Assembly (NCBI GenBank): GCA_030038095.1
Contig: JASHPK010000042.1
Coordinates: 1 to 64,000 of the forward strand
Reading direction: 5' to 3'
Source: Thermoplasmata archaeon
Lineage (GTDB): Archaea; Thermoplasmatota; Thermoplasmata; Lutacidiplasmatales; UBA184
Length of the DNA stretch: 64,000 nucleotides
The notes beneath the pieces were generated by a model. The model did no database searches, was not told the DNA's origin, and saw only the letters and a list, made by a program, of their open reading frames with translations. Within the stretch, counting starts at the first letter, position 1. Each line of letters opens with the position of its first letter. Positions 51,651-60,491 of this stretch are shown here, piece by piece. Made by a program: the position numbers and the translations under genes.

Positions 51651-51822
51651 TCGGATCCCCGGCGCCCGGTACCCGTCCGGGTATTTCTATGGACGGCTCC
51701 GCAGACGCAAGGAGCCCCTCCCGGCGGGTGGTACCGCGCTACCCTGGCTCGAGCTCGGAACGGGGCCGGAGATGCCGGCCCGGCGGACGGGTCGAACGTC
51801 CGGCGCAGCGGTAGCGGCCCGA

Positions 51823-53454
51823 CTACGAGAGTCCCGTGACCTCGCCCTGGGCGGTCACGGAGATGTGGACGGCCGCGGGATGCTCCGGGAGGCCGGGCAT
51901 CGCGAGGATCTGTCCGAGGTGCGCGACGGCGAAGCCGGCTCCGGTCCACGCATCCAGTCGATGGACGGAGACGGTGAAGCCGGTCGGGGCGCCGAGCTTC
52001 TTCGCATCGTCCGAGAGCGAGAGCTGGGTCTTCGCCATGCAGAGCGGGCCCGGATCGAGCCCGACCTGCCCGAGCAGTTCGAGATCCGACGCGGCCCGGG
52101 GGAGCAGGGAGATCCCGCTCGCGCCGTAGAACGTCTTTGCGATGGTCTCCATCTTCTTCGTCAAGGAGTGGGCCGGGCTCACGACCGGCCGGGCGGGATG
52201 ACCCTGGTCCGCCGCCTCGCGCACGAGGCGCGCGAGGTTCGCGGCGCCTGCGCTCCCGCTCGAATACACGGTCGAGCGGGCGTACCGTAGCCCCTCCGAC
52301 CGGCAGAACGACTCGAGCACGTCGAGCTCGGCGGCCTGGTCGTCCGGGTGGATGTTGATCGCGATCACGGGGTCGAGTCCGACCGCCTTCAGGTTCGCGA
52401 CGTGCTGGGCGAGGTTTCCGAGCCCCCGACGCACGACCTCGGGTCCCTTCGAGATCGGCTCGTCCGGGCTCTCCCTCGCGTGGTGACGGAGCGCGGAGAC
52501 GGTCGCGACCAGGATCGCGGCGACGGGGCTGAACCCGCCCACGGGGCCCACCAGATCGACGAACTTCTCGCCTCCGAGGTCGCTCGCGAATCCCGCCTCG
52601 ACCATGACATAGTCGGACAGGGAGAGCGCGAGGCGGATCGAGGAGACGCTCGCGGTCCCCGGCCCGAGGTTGGCGAACGGGCCGGCGTGGACGAGCGCGG
52701 GCGTCCCCTCGCACGTCTGCACGAGGTTCGGCTCGATGGCGTGCCGCATCACCGCGGCCATCGCCCCGCCGCCCTCGAGGTCGGCGGCGGTGACGGCCTT
52801 CCCGTCCTTCGTGAAACCCACGGTCATCGCGCTCAGCCGCCGCTGAAGGTCCTCGGGATCACGGGAGAGGCACTGGATCGCCGCGACCTCCGAGGCCGCG
52901 GCGATCACGAACCGGTCGGGCCGCTCGGGGGCGGTGCCCTTGCCTCCCGTGCCGACTCGTACGCCACGGAGCGCGCGGTCGTCGAGATCGATCGTCCGCG
53001 GGAGGGTGATTCGCTCGGGATCGAGACCGAGCGAGTTCCCATGATGGAGGTGGTTATCCACGAGAGAGGCGAGAAGGTTCTGGGCGGTCGCGACCGCGTA
53101 GAGGTCCCCGGTGAGTCCGAGGTTGATTTCAGCGCTCGGCTCGACGGTCGCTTTCCCGCCTCCGGTCGCCCCGCCCTTCGCCCCAAACACGGGCCCGAGG
53201 GACGGTTGGCGCAGTACCGGGATCGCGCGCAGGCCGTCCCGCGCGAGGGCCATGGCCGTCCCGATCGCGGTGACCGTCTTGCCCTCCCCGGCGGAGGTGG
53301 GGGTCATGGCGGTGACGAGGACCAGCTTGCCCCGCGGTCGCTCGGCATGGGCCTGGACGACCGGAGTCGGGATCTTCGCGACCCCGGGGCCGTACGGAAC
53401 CACCGAGTTGGGGGCGAGGCCGAGAGCGTGAGCCACGTCCGTGATGTGCCTCAT
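51823..53454 (-). CDS. fhs: Formate--tetrahydrofolate ligase
   Basis: A 543-residue enzyme making 10-formyl-THF from formate, THF and ATP. The ATP site TPTSAGEGKTV is near residue 55; RQPSLGPVFGAKGGATGGG and EINLGLTGDLYAV follow, then the late VSPAHSLTKKMETIAKTFYGA segment. Length fits the monofunctional bacterial-type enzyme. Its presence suggests a THF-based one-carbon system, as reported for some Thermoplasmata. The ATG at 53454 is used because the fold begins with the helix after it. A 14-base inverted repeat lies 11-24 bases upstream. Confidence 0.93.
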   Translation of the reverse strand: MRHITDVAHALGLAPNSVVPYGPGVAKIPTPVVQAHAERPRGKLVLVTAMTPTSAGEGKTVTAIGTAMALARDGLRAIPVLRQPSLGPVFGAKGGATGGGKATVEPSAEINLGLTGDLYAVATAQNLLASLVDNHLHHGNSLGLDPERITLPRTIDLDDRALRGVRVGTGGKGTAPERPDRFVIAAASEVAAIQCLSRDPEDLQRRLSAMTVGFTKDGKAVTAADLEGGGAMAAVMRHAIEPNLVQTCEGTPALVHAGPFANLGPGTASVSSIRLALSLSDYVMVEAGFASDLGGEKFVDLVGPVGGFSPVAAILVATVSALRHHARESPDEPISKGPEVVRRGLGNLAQHVANLKAVGLDPVIAINIHPDDQAAELDVLESFCRSEGLRYARSTVYSSGSAGAANLARLVREAADQGHPARPVVSPAHSLTKKMETIAKTFYGASGISLLPRAASDLELLGQVGLDPGPLCMAKTQLSLSDDAKKLGAPTGFTVSVHRLDAWTGAGFAVAHLGQILAMPGLPEHPAAVHISVTAQGEVTGLS

Positions 53455-53464
53455 GGGGATACGC

Positions 53465-53478
53465 ACACTCTCGAGTGT
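53465..53478. promoter_or_regulatory. Inverted repeat before fhs, possible operator
   Basis: ACACTC-TC-GAGTGT has six-base arms around two bases. It sits between the fhs ATG and a weak AT-rich box (GATACCTTGAC, about 53480-53490), where a bound repressor would block transcription start. Confidence 0.4.
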
Positions 53479-53626
53479 TGTCAAGGTATCGCCGTGCGAG
53501 GGCGACACGCGGACGTCGAGAGGATTCCACCCGACGATCGACGGGGCGCCGTTCGACCCGACACGGGTCGGCTACGCCGCTATCTGAGGGCGGGGCTCCC
53601 GGCCGCCAGGGCGCCGGAGCCGGAGG

Positions 53627-54571
53627 ATGAGGAGCGGGGAGTACGCGCTGCTCGTCCTTCTCGCCGCGATGTGGGGGCTTTCCTACGTCTTCTACCGCGT
53701 CGGGGCACCGGCTCTCGGTCCGGCGCTGTTCGTTGAGCTGCGGGTGCTCGTCGCCGTCGCCCCGCTCGTCGCGTACACCGTGGGGACGGGGCGGTGGAAG
53801 GCGACGTGGAGCCGTCTCCGAGGTCAGCGTCGTCGCTACCTCGTCCTCGGCGCGACCAACGCCGCGATCCCGTTCGGCTTGATCGCGACCGCCGAGCTCA
53901 CGCTCCCCGCCTCATTCGCTTCGATTCTTAACTCGACCGCGCCCCTCTTCTCTGCGCTCCTCGGGATTCCCTTGCTGGGTCAGGCGGTCGGCGGGCGGCA
54001 GGGTGTGGGGATCGCGTTCGGGATTGTGGGGGTCATCGTGCTCGTGGGTGCGGCGCCGTTCGCGTTGACCCCCCTCGTGGTCGGCTCGGCGTGCGCCTCC
54101 CTGGTCGCGGCCCTGTCCTACGGGTACGCCGCGATCTACGTGCGACGCCGGCTCCCCAACGAGGATCCCCTCCACCTCGCTCTCGGCCAGCAGCTCTCCT
54201 GCGCCCTCCTGGTGGCGCCGTTCGCTGCGGTCGAGGTTCCCAGCGCACGCTTTTCTCCGCCCGCGATCGAGTCGGTGCTGGGGATCGCCCTCGTCTCCAC
54301 GGCGCTCGCCTACGTGATCTACTTCCGGATCCTTCAGAGCACGGGCCCCACCGAGGCGCTCGCCGTCACCTTCCTGATCCCGATCTTCGGAGTGTTCTGG
54401 GGATGGGCGCTCCTCGGGGAGCCCCTAGGGCTGGGGCTCGTCGTCGCGGTCGCCCTGATCCTGGCTGGCGTGGCGCTGACGACCGCGCGGAGGAGGCCCG
54501 GGGCCCGAGTCGGAGGTCCGCCGTCGCCGGGGCCGGCCGTGCTGCACGACGCACCGAAGGGACAGGCGTAG
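53627..54571 (+). CDS. EamA/DMT-family transporter
   Basis: A 314-residue protein with ten membrane helices in two EamA halves. The first has WGLSYVFYRVGAPALGP; the second begins near GSACASLVAALSYGYAAIYVRR. Segments ATAELTLPASFASILNSTAPLF and FLIPIFGVFWGWALLGE are the usual end-of-half signatures. The family exports or takes up metabolites such as amino acids; substrate is unknown. The tail is Pro/Gly-rich. It is followed 27 bases later by an aldo/keto reductase gene. Confidence 0.87.
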   Translation: MRSGEYALLVLLAAMWGLSYVFYRVGAPALGPALFVELRVLVAVAPLVAYTVGTGRWKATWSRLRGQRRRYLVLGATNAAIPFGLIATAELTLPASFASILNSTAPLFSALLGIPLLGQAVGGRQGVGIAFGIVGVIVLVGAAPFALTPLVVGSACASLVAALSYGYAAIYVRRRLPNEDPLHLALGQQLSCALLVAPFAAVEVPSARFSPPAIESVLGIALVSTALAYVIYFRILQSTGPTEALAVTFLIPIFGVFWGWALLGEPLGLGLVVAVALILAGVALTTARRRPGARVGGPPSPGPAVLHDAPKGQA

Positions 54572-54598
54572 CCGTCTTCTTCGGGCCCCGGTTCCGCA

Positions 54599-55558
54599 AT
54601 GTCGATGTCGGTGGCGCTGCGGCGGCTCGGCGCGTCCGGGCTCGAGGTCTTTCCGCTCGCGCTGGGGGGCAACGTCTTCGGCTGGACGGCGGACGAGGCG
54701 ACCTCGTTCCGGATTCTCGATCGGTATGTGGCGGCGGGCGGGAACCTCATTGACACCGCGGACGTCTACTCGAGGTGGGCGCCCGGAAACCAGGGCGGAG
54801 AGTCGGAAACGATTCTCGGCCGCTGGCTCGAGCGGAGCGGCCAGCGAGAGCGGGTGCTGATCGCGACGAAGGTAGGGATGGAGATGGGTCCGACGCGGAA
54901 GGGGCTCGCGCCCGCGTACATCCGCTCGGAGGTCCAGGAATCGCTGCGGCGGCTCCGGATCGATCGCATCGATCTCTACCAAGCCCACGTCGACGACGAA
55001 GCGACTCCGCTCGAGGAGTCGCTCGGGACGTTCGCCGAGCTGATCGCGGAGGGCCGTGTCCGGGCGTTGGGCGCGTCGAACTACCGGGCCGATCGCCTCG
55101 AGGAGTCGCTGCGCCTCAGCCGGGCCCGCGGGCTGCCGAGCTTCGCGAGCTTCCAGCCGCACTACAACCTCTACGATCGGGCCGAGTACGAGGCCGGCCT
55201 CGAAGCGGTCTGCGCCCGCCACGGCCTCGGGGTGATCCCCTATGCCTCCCTCGCGAGCGGCTTCCTGACGGGCAAGTACCGGTCGGTGAAGGATTTTGGT
55301 AAGAGCGCCCGGGGTCCTCGGATGCGGCGTCTGCTGAACGAGCGGGGGCTCCGCATCCTCGATGTCTTGCACGAGGTCGCCGGAGAACGGGGAGCGACCC
55401 CGGCCCAGGTCGCGCTCGCGTGGCTCCTCACGCGCCCGACCGTGACGGCACCGATCGCGAGCGCGACTTCGGTGGAGCAGCTCGAGGAGCTCCTCGGGGG
55501 AACGGTGCTCCAGCTCGGTCGGTCGGACCTCGACCGCCTCGAGCGCGCCTCGGCGTAG
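54599..55558 (+). CDS. Aldo/keto reductase
   Basis: A 319-residue NADPH-dependent oxidoreductase with a TIM barrel. The catalytic tetrad is complete: D52, Y57 (DTADVYS), K91 (ATKVG) and H130 (QAHVDD). The cofactor-binding end (IASATSVEQLEELL) is also present. It resembles the YajO/Tas-like branch that reduces small aldehydes or ketones; substrate unknown. It ends 23 bases before the convergent enolase-superfamily gene. Confidence 0.9.
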   Translation: MSMSVALRRLGASGLEVFPLALGGNVFGWTADEATSFRILDRYVAAGGNLIDTADVYSRWAPGNQGGESETILGRWLERSGQRERVLIATKVGMEMGPTRKGLAPAYIRSEVQESLRRLRIDRIDLYQAHVDDEATPLEESLGTFAELIAEGRVRALGASNYRADRLEESLRLSRARGLPSFASFQPHYNLYDRAEYEAGLEAVCARHGLGVIPYASLASGFLTGKYRSVKDFGKSARGPRMRRLLNERGLRILDVLHEVAGERGATPAQVALAWLLTRPTVTAPIASATSVEQLEELLGGTVLQLGRSDLDRLERASA

Positions 55559-55581
55559 GTGCGGGCTCCCCGTCGCCGCCC

Positions 55582-56706
55582 TCAGGGGTGCTTCGGCCGG
55601 AACCGCTGAGAACGCCGTCGCACGCGCCCGAGCGCCGCCTCGTCGATCTCCACCCCGATGCCGGGGCCGCGGGGGACGGCGAGGGTGCTCCCCGGCCCCA
55701 GCTCGAACGGCGAATCGATGATCTCGGTCCGGTAGTACCGGCGGCTGGCGGAGAGGTCGGCGGGGAGCACGAAGTTCGGCAGCGTCGCCAGCGCGACCGC
55801 GTGCGCCCGGCCCACCCCGGTCTCGAGCATCCCCCCGACCCAGGCGGGGATCCGGGCGGCGGCGGTGATGCGCTGGAGCTCCCGGGACGAGGTGAGGCCT
55901 CCGACCCGCCCCGGCTTCACGTTGAGGCTCGAGAGGGCCCGCTGCCGGATCGCCTCCTCGAGGGAGGCCCGATCGACGATCGACTCGTCGAGGCAGACGC
56001 GGAACCGGCGGGCTCGGCAGAGCCGGGCGTGGGCGCCGAACTCGCGCTCGGCGAAAGGCTGCTCCACCTGCTCGACCCCCAACCGGACGGCCCACCGGAC
56101 GATCGCCGGGCCGGCGGAGGGGGGATAGGCCTGGTTCGCATCGACCCAGATGCGGAGATCGGGGAACTCCTCGCGCACGGCGCCGACGGGGGCCGCGTCC
56201 CATCCGGGGCGCACTTTGAGCTTGACCCGGCGGTACCCTTCGTCGAGATACTCGCCGACCCGGCGCACGAGCGCCTCAATTGAGGGCTGGATCCCCACGC
56301 TCACGCCGACCTCTACCCGACGGCGTTTTCCGCCGAGCGCGGTCGCGAGCGGCTCGCCCCGTTCCCGGGCGTATAGGTCCCAGAGCGCCATTTCGGCGGT
56401 GGCCTTGGCCATCGGGTGGCCCTTCAGTCCCCGGACCCGGTCGAGGAAGGCACCGGGATCGGGCGTCTCGTGGGCCAGAAGATCGGGGATCAGGTACCGG
56501 CTGAGAAGCCACCGGGCCGTGGCCACGGATTCGGCCGAATAGAGCGGATCGCGCGCGGCCACGCACTCTCCCACGCCCCTCTCCCCCGACGCACCGACGA
56601 GCTGCAGCAGAAGCAGCCGACGGCGGCGCTCGACGCCGAAGCTCGTCTCGAACGGCTCGACCAGCGGAAGTTCGAGCTCATCGAGCCGGGCCTCGAGGAC
56701 GCGCAT
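55582..56706 (-). CDS. Enolase-superfamily enzyme, o-succinylbenzoate synthase/N-acylamino acid racemase type
   Basis: A 374-residue member of the muconate lactonising subgroup. K162-x-K164 (VKLKV) and K264 (NVKPGRVGG) are the two catalytic lysines. D189, E215 and D240 bind Mg2+ (VDANQAY, VEQPF, LDES). The length and the ETSFG N-terminal capping segment fit MenC/NAAAR. In archaea with menaquinone it could make o-succinylbenzoate; no other men gene is in the window, so racemisation of N-acyl amino acids is an equal option. Confidence 0.83.
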   Translation of the reverse strand: MRVLEARLDELELPLVEPFETSFGVERRRRLLLLQLVGASGERGVGECVAARDPLYSAESVATARWLLSRYLIPDLLAHETPDPGAFLDRVRGLKGHPMAKATAEMALWDLYARERGEPLATALGGKRRRVEVGVSVGIQPSIEALVRRVGEYLDEGYRRVKLKVRPGWDAAPVGAVREEFPDLRIWVDANQAYPPSAGPAIVRWAVRLGVEQVEQPFAEREFGAHARLCRARRFRVCLDESIVDRASLEEAIRQRALSSLNVKPGRVGGLTSSRELQRITAAARIPAWVGGMLETGVGRAHAVALATLPNFVLPADLSASRRYYRTEIIDSPFELGPGSTLAVPRGPGIGVEIDEAALGRVRRRSQRFRPKHP

Positions 56707-56927
56707 CGTGGGTGGGGGCTCCTAGCGCCGCTCGGCGGCCGGCGGCTCGGTACCCCGGTGAGCCTCGGGCCGGAGTCTCATCGGGTCGTCCCTACGCATC
56801 GGCTCGCGTAAGTTGGGCCGCGTTATCGCGCTTGCCCGTCCCCGGCCGGATCGCGCAAGGGATCGGTGAGAGCGGAGGGAGCCGAGCAAGGAAGATACGG
56901 AGCTGCCGGCTCGGGGCCGCTCGTTCG

Positions 56928-57848
56928 ATGGGCGACCTGCGACAATCCGTCCCAGCCTCCGTGCGACGCCGCCATCTCCGGCGGACGTTCGACGCCCGGA
57001 TCGACCGCGAGTGGGGCCGTTACGCCGGCGAGCCGAGACGCGTACTGGTCCGTCATCTTCGGGAGCGGTTTCTGCGCCAGCATCTCCCCTATGGACCGGG
57101 AGTCGTCCTCGAACTCGGGCCCGGTCCCGGACGCTTCAGCTCGACGATCCTCGGGCTCTCCCGTGGACCTCTCCTCGCGATCGACCTGTCCCAAGAGGTC
57201 CTGCGCCGGGGGCAGCGCCGGCTGGGGGGAGATCCGCGGCGACGTCGCGTCTCGTGGATCCAGGGAGCCGGAGAGCACCTTCCCCTCCAAGATCGTTCGG
57301 TGGGGACCGCGGTCGTGCTCGGCAACATCGTCTGCTTTGCCGGTACGGACGGCCCCCGGCTCCTCCGTGAGATCGCGCGAGTAGTCCGGCCGGGGGGTAC
57401 GCTCGTCGCCGACTTTGCCTCACCGGCCGCCGCCACCCAGGAGTTCTTCGAGGTCGTCTCCCGGCGACGCCAGCTGCGCCGGATCTTGCGCCGTCCCGAG
57501 TTCTACCTAATCCATCAGATCCTCGATTCGGGCTACCAGCCATACCTGCCGAGACGGCTCGCCGCCTGGGAGTTTCAATTCTACACCGTCGACTCCGCCC
57601 GACAAGCACTCGTCCGCGCCGGTTTCCGAGTCCGCGACGCGATGGCGGTCGGCGCGGTCGGATGGACCGTCGGCCGCATCGCCGCCTCCGCCCGTCGAGA
57701 ACCCCGGACCTGGGAGAACCTACTTCGGATCGAAGAGCGGATCGGCCGGCGGCCGGGAGCGCTCGAGACCGGCCACGGATTCCTGGTCGCCGCGACCCGG
57801 GCGGCTCGCCGGAGACGTGAGCCGAGGACCCTCCCCACCAAACCCTAA
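56928..57848 (+). CDS. Class I SAM-dependent methyltransferase
   Basis: A 306-residue protein. Motif I is VLELGPGPGRFS, the acidic loop is LLAIDLSQEVL, and motif IV is near GTAVVLGNIVCF. The post-motif LLREIARVVRPGGTLVADF is of the UbiE/COQ5-like kind. The C-terminal third is basic. The substrate is unknown: a quinone or lipid is possible given the MenC-like gene upstream, but the strands differ. ATG 56928 is chosen because the upstream frame is Ser/Arg-rich noise. Confidence 0.8.
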   Translation: MGDLRQSVPASVRRRHLRRTFDARIDREWGRYAGEPRRVLVRHLRERFLRQHLPYGPGVVLELGPGPGRFSSTILGLSRGPLLAIDLSQEVLRRGQRRLGGDPRRRRVSWIQGAGEHLPLQDRSVGTAVVLGNIVCFAGTDGPRLLREIARVVRPGGTLVADFASPAAATQEFFEVVSRRRQLRRILRRPEFYLIHQILDSGYQPYLPRRLAAWEFQFYTVDSARQALVRAGFRVRDAMAVGAVGWTVGRIAASARREPRTWENLLRIEERIGRRPGALETGHGFLVAATRAARRRREPRTLPTKP

Positions 57849-57927
57849 GTGTCGCGGACCCGTCCTCGCCTGCGCATATCGAGTTTTGGCGACGATCTCA
57901 CCGCCGAGGCGCGGCGGAAAATCAATG

Positions 57928-57955
57928 TTTTATATAGCGTGACATAGAGTATATT
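57928..57955 (+). promoter_or_regulatory. Two TATA boxes before the hemerythrin-like gene
   Basis: TTTATATAG at 57928-57936 and AGTATATTC at 57948-57956 are the strongest AT-rich boxes in the window. The second is 25 bases before the ATG (leaderless start); the first would give a leader of about 16 bases. Confidence 0.6.
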
Positions 57956-57976
57956 CGTCGAGGCACCGAGTGCCCC

Positions 57977-58672
57977 ATGACGGAGCGTGAGAATCTCTTC
58001 CGCCCCATCCACAAGGGGATCCGGGCCATGATCTACGAGCTCGGACGCCGGGTGCAGGTCACCGACTTCACCGACACTACGGAGTCGAACGCGATCGCCC
58101 GCCAGCTCCAGCACGGTCTCAATTCGGCGGTCTCGAACTGCATCCTCTGTCTCCTCCACGCGCACTCGAGGCACGAGGAAGTAGAGATCTTCGCCCCGTT
58201 GCGCCGGCTCGATAGCGACGTCGTCGAAGCGATCATGGTCGAACACGCCGAGGTCGTGCGTCGGATCCTGGGCGTCACGAAGACCTGCGACGAGCTGCTC
58301 GCGCAGTCGGGACTGGGCCGCCGGATCGAGATCGGGGACCGTCTGAACCTCGAGACGAACGACCTCTTCGCGTTCTACCTCCAGCATATGAACAACGAGG
58401 AGGCGACGCTCGTCCCCATCCTGTGGGAGCACTTCTCGGATGACGACCTGCGGGCGATGCGACGTCAGTTCCATTCGAGCCTGCCCCCGGCTCGGCTCGA
58501 GGAGTGGATGCGCTGGACGCTGCCGGCGCTCAACTCCCACGAGCTTCTCCAGTGGTTCCAGTCTCTTCGGCTCGACGGCCCTCCGGAGCTGTTCGAAACG
58601 ATGGTGCGCCTCGCGGGGGAGACGGTGGACCCCTCCCGCTGGGAGGACGTCAAGGGCCGTCTCGGCTCCTGA
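57977..58672 (+). CDS. Hemerythrin-like (HHE) domain protein
   Basis: A 231-residue, all-helical protein. Histidines and acids placed as in HHE iron sites are H12 (PIHKG), H66 with E67/E70 (RHEEVEIF), H90 with E89 (MVEHAEVV) and H137 with E141/E142 (YLQHMNNEEATL). Such proteins bind O2, NO or iron, or sense redox state. The C-terminal 80 residues (MRWTLPALNSHELLQWF) look like the extension of the ScdA/YtfE-like repair group, but its Cys-containing N-domain is missing. The double TATA suggests regulated or strong expression. Confidence 0.8.
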   Translation: MTERENLFRPIHKGIRAMIYELGRRVQVTDFTDTTESNAIARQLQHGLNSAVSNCILCLLHAHSRHEEVEIFAPLRRLDSDVVEAIMVEHAEVVRRILGVTKTCDELLAQSGLGRRIEIGDRLNLETNDLFAFYLQHMNNEEATLVPILWEHFSDDDLRAMRRQFHSSLPPARLEEWMRWTLPALNSHELLQWFQSLRLDGPPELFETMVRLAGETVDPSRWEDVKGRLGS

Positions 58673-58750
58673 TCCCTACGCGCGGCCCGCTGCGGAGCGG
58701 GAGGGGGACCACGCCGCAAACCGCTTTCCCTCGGGCCGTGTAGGTCGCGC

Positions 58751-59545
58751 GTGCCCTGGTACTCGTTCGACCCCATCGCGGACACCTACGATGCGACGCG
58801 GACGCTCGACGTCCGGGCGATCGACAGGGCCCTCACCGCGCTCACCCGGGAGTTTCCCCCGCACCGCTTTCGCGAGGTCCTCGACGTGGGGATCGGCACG
58901 GGCCGACTGGCGTTCCCGTTCGCCCGCCACGGCTACCGCGTCGTGGGGATCGATATTTCGACGCGGATGCTCGAGCGATTCCGCCGTCGCCGGGCCCGGC
59001 GGGACCGTCGCGCGGTGGGGGCGCTCCGGGCGGACGCGACCCGCATGCCGTTCCGCGACGGCGCGTTCGACATGGCGTACTGGGTCCATGTGCTCCATCT
59101 CGTTCCTCAATGGCGACGCGCGCTCGACGAGGCCGTCCGTGTCACGCGTCCCGGCGGGGTGCTCGTCTACGCCCGGACGGAAGGAGGCCGCGATATCGAC
59201 GAGCTCGCCGCGGAGTACCTACGCATCCTACGGTCCCTCGGCTACCGGCGGCCACGCCTCGGAGCGCGACGCCAGGAGACGGTTCTCCGGTACCTCGGGT
59301 CCCTGGGTTGCGAGGTCGAGCGCCGCCGGGTCCGCTGGGAATGGGAGGAGCGGGTCTCCGTCGGCGAAGCGCTGCACTACCACTCCCTACGCACCTACTC
59401 CATGAACCGGTTCGCGCCCCTCGAAGTCCACCGCGAGGCGATGCGGCGGCTCCGAACTTGGGCCGCACGGGAGCTCGGTCCGCGGAATAGACGCTACCCC
59501 GTGATGGGCGCCGTGGCGTTCGACCTAGCATGGATTCCGCGCTGA
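58751..59545 (+). CDS. SAM-dependent methyltransferase
   Basis: A 264-residue class I enzyme starting with GTG. Motif I is VLDVGIGTGRLAFPFA, followed by VVGIDISTRMLERF, a DGAFDMAYWVHVLHL motif and VRVTRPGGVLVYAR. The start PWYSFDPIADTYDATR is typical of UbiE/SAM-binding Methyltransf_11 proteins. The basic region between motif I and IV ([10 protein letters not shown]) is unusual and could bind nucleic acid or an acidic lipid head, but this is only a charge pattern. Substrate unknown. Confidence 0.82.
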   Translation: MPWYSFDPIADTYDATRTLDVRAIDRALTALTREFPPHRFREVLDVGIGTGRLAFPFARHGYRVVGIDISTRMLERFRRRRARRDRRAVGALRADATRMPFRDGAFDMAYWVHVLHLVPQWRRALDEAVRVTRPGGVLVYARTEGGRDIDELAAEYLRILRSLGYRRPRLGARRQETVLRYLGSLGCEVERRRVRWEWEERVSVGEALHYHSLRTYSMNRFAPLEVHREAMRRLRTWAARELGPRNRRYPVMGAVAFDLAWIPR

Positions 59546-59812
59546 CCCTTCCCGGACTCCTCCCTCCCGCCCGCCGAAGAGCTCCCCGAGACCCGCCTGC
59601 ATCGGCCGGAATCCCTGTTGAGGGTTCGCCCCGAGTCGGGGTCGGGTTCACCCGGTACGACCGGGGGCGGTACGGAAACCTCTCCATTTTCGCCCACGAT
59701 CCCGAGGGCGGTTCTGGGGCGTCGCAGTCGCGATCCACCCGATGGGCGTCGGGGCCCTCCGTCCGCGAATTCTTTCTATCCGCCTTCCCTGACAGGGAGG
59801 ACGGAGCCCGTC

Positions 59813-60376
59813 ATGCGATGGTCGTGGGTAGCCGTCGGAGTCGCACTCGCCGTCGTCGGAGTCCTCTTGCTCTACGTTCCGGTCGTACCGCAACGGAGCG
59901 AGACGGCGACCTACTCGACCTCGAGTGAGGGCGTACAGTACGGCTACTACCGTGCAAATGTGAGCGGGTACTCGCTCTCGGGAACGGTGGTCGTCGACGT
60001 CTCGTGGACGTCGAACACGAGCACCTCCGTGCAGGTGATTGCGGCCGCCTGTACGGCGGCCTGCGGCGGAGACTATCAGCACTTGAGCGACGTGACGAAT
60101 GAGACCGGCACGCAGGGCCGCTTCGTCCTCGATCAGCCGAACGGCGGCTCGATCGTGATGGGGGTGCTTTCGACCGCGACGGGCAAGGACGCCTCGGTCA
60201 CGTTCAAGATCACGACCGCGTTCGCGACCGCCGGGTCGGTCCTCGTCGTGGCGGGTCCCGTTCTGGTGATCGTCGGGGCCGTCGTGCGTCGGCGCCCTGC
60301 GAGGGCCGCTCCGACGACGCCGGAGCCCTCCCCCATCGATGGGTCCGACCGCGGGGACCCTGGAACCCCGACATGA
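59813..60376 (+). CDS. Small two-helix surface protein
   Basis: A 187-residue protein with a GGGAGG site before its ATG. The N-terminal helix (WVAVGVALAVVGVLLLYV) precedes an ectodomain of about 110 residues with N-x-S/T sequons and one Cys-containing loop (AACTAACGG). A second helix (GSVLVVAGPVLVIVGAVV) leads to a Pro-rich tail. The ectodomain reads as one beta-sandwich. Unknown function; it belongs by style to the surface-protein set. The 267 bases upstream hold no gene. Confidence 0.68.
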   Translation: MRWSWVAVGVALAVVGVLLLYVPVVPQRSETATYSTSSEGVQYGYYRANVSGYSLSGTVVVDVSWTSNTSTSVQVIAAACTAACGGDYQHLSDVTNETGTQGRFVLDQPNGGSIVMGVLSTATGKDASVTFKITTAFATAGSVLVVAGPVLVIVGAVVRRRPARAAPTTPEPSPIDGSDRGDPGTPT

Positions 60377-60491
60377 CGCGGGCGTCCGAGAGGCGCGAGA
60401 CCTGCGCCCAGAGGACGCCCTTCCGCGTCTAGGTCCATCCCCCCCGATCGCTCTTGATCCCGGTGGAACCGGAGCCCGGCTGGCGGGCCCG

